Below are positions 59,202-64,000 of a DNA stretch of 64,000 nt, piece after piece. Each line of letters opens with the position of its first letter. The first letter of the stretch is position 1. Location of the stretch: positions 2,728,001 to 2,792,000 of the forward strand of contig NZ_JAACJE010000001.1 of NCBI RefSeq assembly GCF_010020825.1, read 5' to 3'. Both the position numbers and the translations under genes were made by a program. Under the pieces are notes generated by a model, which was given only the letters and a program-made list of their open reading frames with translations, made no database searches and was not told the DNA's origin. This DNA is from Acidovorax sp. 210-6 (lineage in GTDB: Bacteria > Pseudomonadota > Gammaproteobacteria > Burkholderiales > Burkholderiaceae_C).

Positions 59202-60962
59202 TCAGAAACTCTCCCAATCGTCGTCCTTGGGTGCCGTCGAACGGGCCGGTGCGGGCGCTGCCGCAATGCGCTGCGGCGCTGGCGCTGCAGGCGCCTTGGC
59301 GGGCTTGGTGGCACCGGGCAGTGCCGACTTGGCCCGCGCAGGTGCCGCAGCCACCTTGGGACTGGCGGGCGCTGGCGCGGAAGGACGGGCAGGTGCTGCC
59401 GGACGGTGCACCGCCAGGGCACCCACGTTGAACACCGACACCACCTCGCTCAGGCGCTGCGCCTGGTCGCGCAGCGAAGTGGCGGCGGCGGTCGATTGCT
59501 CGACCAGCGCGGCGTTCTGCTGCGTCATCTGGTCCAAGTGGGTGACGGCCTGGTTGACCTGGGCAATGCCGTCGCGCTGCTCGGTGGACGACGCGGTGAT
59601 CTCACCGATCAGGTCGCTCACGCGCTGCACGCTGGCCACGATCTCGTCCATGCTTTGACCCGCCTCGGCCACCTGCTGGGAGCCGGTCTCCACGTTCTCG
59701 ACCGAGGCGTTGATGAGCTGCTTGATCTCCTTGGCGGCCTCGGCGCTGCGCCCGGCCAAGGATCGCACCTCGCTGGCCACCACGGCAAAGCCCCGGCCCT
59801 GCTCGCCCGCACGCGCGGCTTCCACGGCGGCGTTGAGCGCCAGGATGTTGGTCTGGAAGGCGATACCGTCGATCACGCTGATGATGTCGGAAATCTTGCG
59901 CGAGCTGTGGGTGATCTGCTCCATGCTGGCCACCACCTGGCCCACCACCTGCCCGCCGCGCGTGGCGGCCTGCGCGGCATTGGCGGCCAACTGGTTGGCT
60001 TGGCGCGCGGTGTCGGCCGACTGGGTGACCGTGGCGGTCAGCTCTTCCATGCTGGCCGCCGTTTGCTCCAGATTGGAAGCCGTTTGCTCGGTGCGCGCCG
60101 ACAGGTCCTGGTTGCCGGTCGCGATTTCGGACGAGGCCAGCGACACGGCCTCCACCCCCGTGCGTACTTCACCCACCACGCCGCGCAAGCGGTCTGCCAT
60201 GCGCGAGAGGGCGCGCAGCATGTGGCCGAATTCGTCCTTGCGTTCGGAGCGCAGCTCCTGGGTCAGATCGCCAGCGGCGATTGCATCGATCATCGCGCTC
60301 GCCTGGTCCAGCGGCACGGTGATGGAACGCACCAGTTTCCAGGCCAGGGACAGAACCACCACCATCAGCAGTGCCGAGGCCATCAGCCCTTCGACGGCAT
60401 AGCGCGTGCGGCGGCCCTGGGCTTCGGCCACAACCACTTCGCGGCGCTTTTGCAACACATCGACAAAGGCCTCCTGCGCCTTGAGGTACTTGGCCACCAG
60501 CGGCGTCAGTTCATCATCGGCAAAGCGCTGCGTCTCCACCGCATCGCCCGCGCCCTTGAGTTCCCAGGTCTTGGCCGTGGCCGCCAGCACGGCCTTGCGC
60601 TCGGCCAGCACCTGGTCCAGCACCGCCTTCTCCTGGGGGTCGGTGGTCTGGGCAACGATGCGCTCCTGCACCTTGTTGATGGCGCCAATGATCTCCTTGA
60701 CCTTGGCGTCGAACTGCTGCGCCAGCACCGCGTCGGTGGTGACCGCCGCCCCCATCAGCATGTTCACGGCCGTCTCGGTGCTGCCCCGCCAGCGTACGGC
60801 TTCGGTGACGCGGCCTTCGATGGAAATCACCTCCTCAATGGCCTGCGCCATGGAACTGTTGGCACGGTATTGCTGGAAGCCCGAAATCACCAGCATGATG
60901 ACCATGAGCACCAAAAACATGCCCCACAGCTTGCGGGACACACGGATATTGTCGAGTTGCAT
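59202..60962 (-). CDS. Methyl-accepting chemotaxis protein with C-terminal CheR/CheB tether pentapeptide
   Basis: 586-aa chemoreceptor: helices at about 10-30 and 190-212, periplasmic helical domain, HAMP, and signalling domain with the tip [20 protein letters not shown]. After an Ala/Pro-rich flexible linker (about 520-575) the protein ends DWESF, matching the NWETF-type pentapeptide that tethers CheR and CheB in high-abundance receptors. The ATG at 60962 is decided by MQLDNIRVSRKLW. The ligand is unknown. Confidence 0.93.
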   Translation of the reverse strand: MQLDNIRVSRKLWGMFLVLMVIMLVISGFQQYRANSSMAQAIEEVISIEGRVTEAVRWRGSTETAVNMLMGAAVTTDAVLAQQFDAKVKEIIGAINKVQERIVAQTTDPQEKAVLDQVLAERKAVLAATAKTWELKGAGDAVETQRFADDELTPLVAKYLKAQEAFVDVLQKRREVVVAEAQGRRTRYAVEGLMASALLMVVVLSLAWKLVRSITVPLDQASAMIDAIAAGDLTQELRSERKDEFGHMLRALSRMADRLRGVVGEVRTGVEAVSLASSEIATGNQDLSARTEQTASNLEQTAASMEELTATVTQSADTARQANQLAANAAQAATRGGQVVGQVVASMEQITHSSRKISDIISVIDGIAFQTNILALNAAVEAARAGEQGRGFAVVASEVRSLAGRSAEAAKEIKQLINASVENVETGSQQVAEAGQSMDEIVASVQRVSDLIGEITASSTEQRDGIAQVNQAVTHLDQMTQQNAALVEQSTAAATSLRDQAQRLSEVVSVFNVGALAVHRPAAPARPSAPAPASPKVAAAPARAKSALPGATKPAKAPAAPAPQRIAAAPAPARSTAPKDDDWESF

Positions 60963-61072
60963 GGTTATCTCCGAAAGCACAGGGCGGCTGTCGCGCCCCT
61001 GTTCGTAGATTACGCCAGCCAAGCCCCCGCACAGCACCTGCGCAGGCAAGGACAAACCCGTAGAATGGACTG

Positions 61073-61936
61073 GTGACCCATACCTACTCCAACCCCGACC
61101 TGCACTGCCACAGCACCGTGTCCGATGGCACGCTGGAGCCTGAGGTCGTGGCGGCCAGGGCTCGGGCCAATGGGGTGGATTTGTGGGCCCTGACGGACCA
61201 CGACGAGGTGGGCGGCCTGCAGCGTGCCGCCGCTGCCGCCAAGGCGCAAGGCCTGGCTTTTTTGACAGGTGCAGAGATCTCGGTCACCTTTGCCAACACC
61301 ACGGTACACATCGTGGGCCTGGGCTTTGACGCCAGCGACGAACGCCTGGTGCAGGGCCTGCGCCAGACCCGCGGCGGGCGCGGCGAGCGCGCCCAGGAAA
61401 TGGCAGCCCAACTGGCCCAGGTGGGCATTCCCGGTGCCTACGAGGGCGCGCTGCGCTACGTGGGCAACCCGGAGCTGATCTCGCGCACGCACTTTGCGCG
61501 CTTTCTGGTCGAGCAGCGCGTGTGCCGCGACACGGGCGAAGTCTTCCGTCGCTTCCTCACCGAAGGCAAGCCCGGCTTCGTGCCGCACCGCTGGGCCCGC
61601 CTGGGCGACGCGGTGCGCTGGATCTGCGACGCAGGCGGCGTGGCCATCATCGCCCACCCCGCCCGCTACAGCCTGAGCGCCAACGAAGAGTTTGCGCTGT
61701 TCTCCGAATTTCGCCAGCACGGCGGGCAGGGCGTGGAGGTGGTCACCGGCAGCCACACCACGGCCGAATGCGCCACCTATGCCGGCATGGCGCGTGAGTT
61801 CGGCCTGGCGGCCTCGCGCGGCAGTGACTTCCACAGCCCCGACGAATCCCACACCGACCTGGGCACGCTGCCACCACTGCCGGGCGATCTCACCCCCGTG
61901 TGGGATTTGCTGGCAGACCGCATCCAACACGCCTGA
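61073..61936 (+). CDS. rnm: PHP-domain phosphoesterase, RNase AM / YciV-like
   Basis: Predicted 5'-3' exoribonuclease or 3',5'-nucleotide bisphosphate phosphatase. 287 aa; PHP metal ligands in DLHCHSTVSDG, ALTDHDEVGG, GAEIS, IAHPARY and GSDFHSP. The start is GTG at 61073 (MTHTYSNPDLH). It is followed three bases later by yciO; the yciV-yciO pairing is also known in enterobacteria. Confidence 0.9.
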   Translation: MTHTYSNPDLHCHSTVSDGTLEPEVVAARARANGVDLWALTDHDEVGGLQRAAAAAKAQGLAFLTGAEISVTFANTTVHIVGLGFDASDERLVQGLRQTRGGRGERAQEMAAQLAQVGIPGAYEGALRYVGNPELISRTHFARFLVEQRVCRDTGEVFRRFLTEGKPGFVPHRWARLGDAVRWICDAGGVAIIAHPARYSLSANEEFALFSEFRQHGGQGVEVVTGSHTTAECATYAGMAREFGLAASRGSDFHSPDESHTDLGTLPPLPGDLTPVWDLLADRIQHA

Positions 61937-61939
61937 CCC

Positions 61940-62575
61940 ATGGCCCAGTATTTCGAAGTCCATCCCGAGAACCCACAGCCGCGCCTGCTCAAGCAGGCCG
62001 CTGCCCTGCTGCACAAGGGCGGCGTGCTGGCCGTGCCCACCGATTCGAGCTACGCGCTGGTGTGCCACCTGGACGACAAGAACGCCGCCGACCAGTTGCG
62101 CCGCATCCGGCAGGTGGACGACAAGCACCACCTGACGCTGCTGTGCCGCGATCTGTCGGAACTGGCCAGCTATGCCCGCGTGGACAACCGGCAGTTCCGC
62201 CTGCTCAAGCTGGCCACACCGGGGGCCTACACCTTCATCCTCGAAGCCACCAAGGAAGTGCCGCGCCGCGTGAGCCACCCCTCGCGCAAGACCATCGGCC
62301 TGCGCGTGCCCGAGCACAAGACACTGCAGGAACTGCTGGCCCTGCATGGTGCGCCGCTGCTGGCCACCACGCTGATCCCGCCCGGCGAGAGCGAGCCACT
62401 GAACGACGCCCACAGCATCCGCGAGCAGTTCGAGCATGCGCTGGCTGCCGTGGTCGATGCGGGGGCCTGCCCGTCCGAGCCCACCACGGTGATCGACCTC
62501 ACCCCCATGGGCACAGGCGGCGAGCCCGAGGTGGTGCGCGAAGGGCGCGGCAGCCTGCAGGCCCTGGGCCTGTGA
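61940..62575 (+). CDS. yciO: YciO family protein (Sua5/YrdC-like)
   Basis: 211-aa YrdC-fold protein, closer to YciO than to TsaC: MAQYFEVHPENPQPRLLKQA, LAVPTDSSYALVCHLDDKNA, TLLCRDLSELASYA, TPGAYTFILEATKEVPRR. It may bind nucleotide and RNA; t6A activity is weak or absent in E. coli YciO. The actual t6A partner TsaD is encoded 9 kb away. It is coupled to the PHP gene by a 3-base spacing. Confidence 0.9.
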   Translation: MAQYFEVHPENPQPRLLKQAAALLHKGGVLAVPTDSSYALVCHLDDKNAADQLRRIRQVDDKHHLTLLCRDLSELASYARVDNRQFRLLKLATPGAYTFILEATKEVPRRVSHPSRKTIGLRVPEHKTLQELLALHGAPLLATTLIPPGESEPLNDAHSIREQFEHALAAVVDAGACPSEPTTVIDLTPMGTGGEPEVVREGRGSLQALGL

Positions 62576-62621
62576 TTGCCCCACGGCGTGGGCGGCCCCG
62601 CGCGTCTGAGACAATCGCGCG

Positions 62622-63290
62622 GTGGACCCTTCCAATCTCATCCAAACCGTTCTGATCTACGCCCTGCCGGTGCTGTTTGCCATCACTGTGCACGAGGCGG
62701 CCCATGGCTATGCGGCGCGCCACTTTGGCGACAACACCGCCTACATGATGGGGCGCATCACGCTCAACCCCATCAAGCACATCGACCCCGTGGGCACCAT
62801 CCTGATGCCGCTGCTGCTGTACTTCGCCACCTCGGGCGCCTTCCTGTTCGGTTACGCCAAGCCAGTGCCGGTCAACTTTGGCAACCTGCGCAAGCCCAAG
62901 CAGCACATGGTGTGGGTGGCGCTGGCGGGGCCAGCGTCCAACTTTGTGCAGGCGGTGCTGTGGGCCGTGTTCCTGGTGCTGCTCGTGGGCCTGGACATCG
63001 ACGAGCGCTTCTTCCTTGAAATGGCGCGCGCCGGGGTGCTGGTCAACCTGGTGATGTGGGCGTTCAACCTGTTCCCGCTGCCACCGCTGGACGGCGGGCG
63101 CATTCTGGTGGGGCTGCTGCCCTGGAAGCAAGCGCACCTGGTGTCGCGCATCGAACCCTGGGGCTTCTTCATCGTCATGGGTCTGGTGATTGCAGGCGTG
63201 GTAGGCAGCCTGTGGCTGCGCCCGCTGATGAACCTGGGCTACGGCATCATCAATCTGCTGCTCATCCCCATCACCGCATTGATGCGCTGA
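62622..63290 (+). CDS. Site-2 protease-like M50 membrane metallopeptidase
   Basis: 222-aa intramembrane zinc protease of the small, PDZ-less type. Zinc motif HEAAH in ITVHEAAHGYAA, and the C-terminal ligand motif FNLFPLPPLDGGRIL (NxxPxxxxDG type). Five to six helices. The start is GTG at 62622 (MDPSNLIQTV). The physiological substrate is unknown. It sits between yciO and trpS, an order common in Burkholderiales. Confidence 0.92.
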   Translation: MDPSNLIQTVLIYALPVLFAITVHEAAHGYAARHFGDNTAYMMGRITLNPIKHIDPVGTILMPLLLYFATSGAFLFGYAKPVPVNFGNLRKPKQHMVWVALAGPASNFVQAVLWAVFLVLLVGLDIDERFFLEMARAGVLVNLVMWAFNLFPLPPLDGGRILVGLLPWKQAHLVSRIEPWGFFIVMGLVIAGVVGSLWLRPLMNLGYGIINLLLIPITALMR

Positions 63291-63326
63291 GCCTGTTTTT
63301 TCCTCCCTCCTGCTGACTTCATCCCC

Positions 63327-64000
63327 ATGAGCACCACGCGCTTCCTCACCGGCATCACCACCACGGGCACTCCCCACCTGGGCAACTACGTGGGCTCCAT
63401 TCGCCCCTCGGTCCAGGCGAGCCTGCGGCCCGGCGTGCAGAGCTTCTACTTCCTGGCCGACTACCACGCGCTCATCAAGTGCGAGGACCCTGTGCGCATC
63501 CAGCGCTCCACGCTGGAGATCGCGGCCAGCTGGCTCGCTGCGGGCCTGGACCCGGAGAAGGTGGTTTTCTACCGCCAGTCCGATATTCCGGAAATCCCCG
63601 AACTGACCTGGCTGTTGACCTGCGTGACCGGCAAAGGCCTGCTCAACCGCGCCCACGCCTACAAGGCAGCGCAGGACAAGAACCAGGCGGCCGGGCGCGA
63701 GCCGGACGACGGCGTGACCGCGGGCCTGTTCATGTACCCCGTGCTCATGGGCGCCGACATCCTGATGTTTAAGGCACACAAGGTGCCCGTGGGGCGCGAC
63801 CAGGTGCAGCACATCGAGATGGCGCGCGACATGGGCGCCAGCTTCAACCACCTCTACGGCGAGCACTTCGTGCTGCCCGAAGCGGTGATCGACGAGCACG
63901 TGGCCACCCTGCCCGGCCTGGACGGCCGCAAGATGAGCAAGAGCTACGACAACACCATCCCGCTGTTCTGCAGCCGGGAGCAGTTGCGCAAGCTCATCCA
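63327..64000 (+). CDS. trpS: Tryptophanyl-tRNA synthetase (3' end outside window)
   Basis: Class I synthetase charging tRNA-Trp. The visible 224 codons start [20 protein letters not shown], containing the HIGH-equivalent [10 protein letters not shown], then LADYHALI, the Trp-binding [19 protein letters not shown], and KMSKS in [11 protein letters not shown]. The gene runs off the right edge before the anticodon-binding part. Confidence 0.97.
   Translation, partial: MSTTRFLTGITTTGTPHLGNYVGSIRPSVQASLRPGVQSFYFLADYHALIKCEDPVRIQRSTLEIAASWLAAGLDPEKVVFYRQSDIPEIPELTWLLTCVTGKGLLNRAHAYKAAQDKNQAAGREPDDGVTAGLFMYPVLMGADILMFKAHKVPVGRDQVQHIEMARDMGASFNHLYGEHFVLPEAVIDEHVATLPGLDGRKMSKSYDNTIPLFCSREQLRKLI

Overview
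This window is a gene-dense, high-GC stretch of a betaproteobacterial chromosome, most likely family Comamonadaceae (Acidovorax-like). The basis is protein character, gene order (ribF-ileS-lspA, orn-M48-phhB-rsgA, trxB-ftsK-lolA-rarA) and dispersed repeats that I associate with that family. I see no tRNA or rRNA gene, prophage, insertion sequence or CRISPR array, and no gene-free stretch longer than 300 bases. The two ends cut a DEAD-box helicase gene (left) and trpS (right).

Layout. 1-12.5 kb: RNA helicase, oligoribonuclease (orn), Ste24-like M48 protease, pterin dehydratase and rsgA; a CobD/CbiB homologue; a CoA-type Nudix hydrolase; the rpsP-rimM-trmD-rplS operon; a GNAT acetyltransferase and a TM2 protein; a DUF47-Pit phosphate uptake pair; a DUF486 membrane protein. 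12.6-16.1 kb: livHMGF branched-chain amino acid ABC genes without a binding-protein gene. 16.4-24.8 kb: rarA, DUF488 and uracil-DNA glycosylase-like genes, DUF1304, lolA, ftsK, a Crp/Fnr regulator, trxB, rpmB-rpmG.

24.8-40.7 kb is the most distinctive region. It is a roughly 16-kb, single-strand, tightly packed cluster for an MSHA-like type IV pilus / type II secretion-like machine. Transcription order is GspA/MshM-like ATPase, MshL-like secretin, TPR protein, MshE-like ATPase with a probable c-di-GMP-binding N-domain, MshG-like platform, GspL/MshI-like protein, PilO/MshJ-like protein, MshK-like protein, two prepilin-like proteins (one with a polyproline linker encoded by a hexamer repeat), a small membrane protein, a REC-Fis response regulator, an atypical histidine kinase and a terminal prepilin. 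The assembly machine and its own two-component system appear to be one transcription unit.

40.8-64 kb: rsmB, an M48 protease with a long helical tail, purN, yceH, two acyl-CoA dehydrogenase genes (pimC/pimD-like), an HNH nuclease, ribF-ileS-lspA, tsaD, two methyl-accepting chemotaxis proteins, hpnD-hpnE, a UPF0114 protein, a PHP phosphoesterase, yciO, an M50 protease and trpS.

Two repeat families run across these regions. Family A has a 28-base core of constant length in eleven copies; seven lie within coding regions, one supplies a start codon and one a stop codon. Family B is a 115-base structured repeat in two copies, each starting four bases after a stop codon, with one hairpin kept although its sequence differs between copies.
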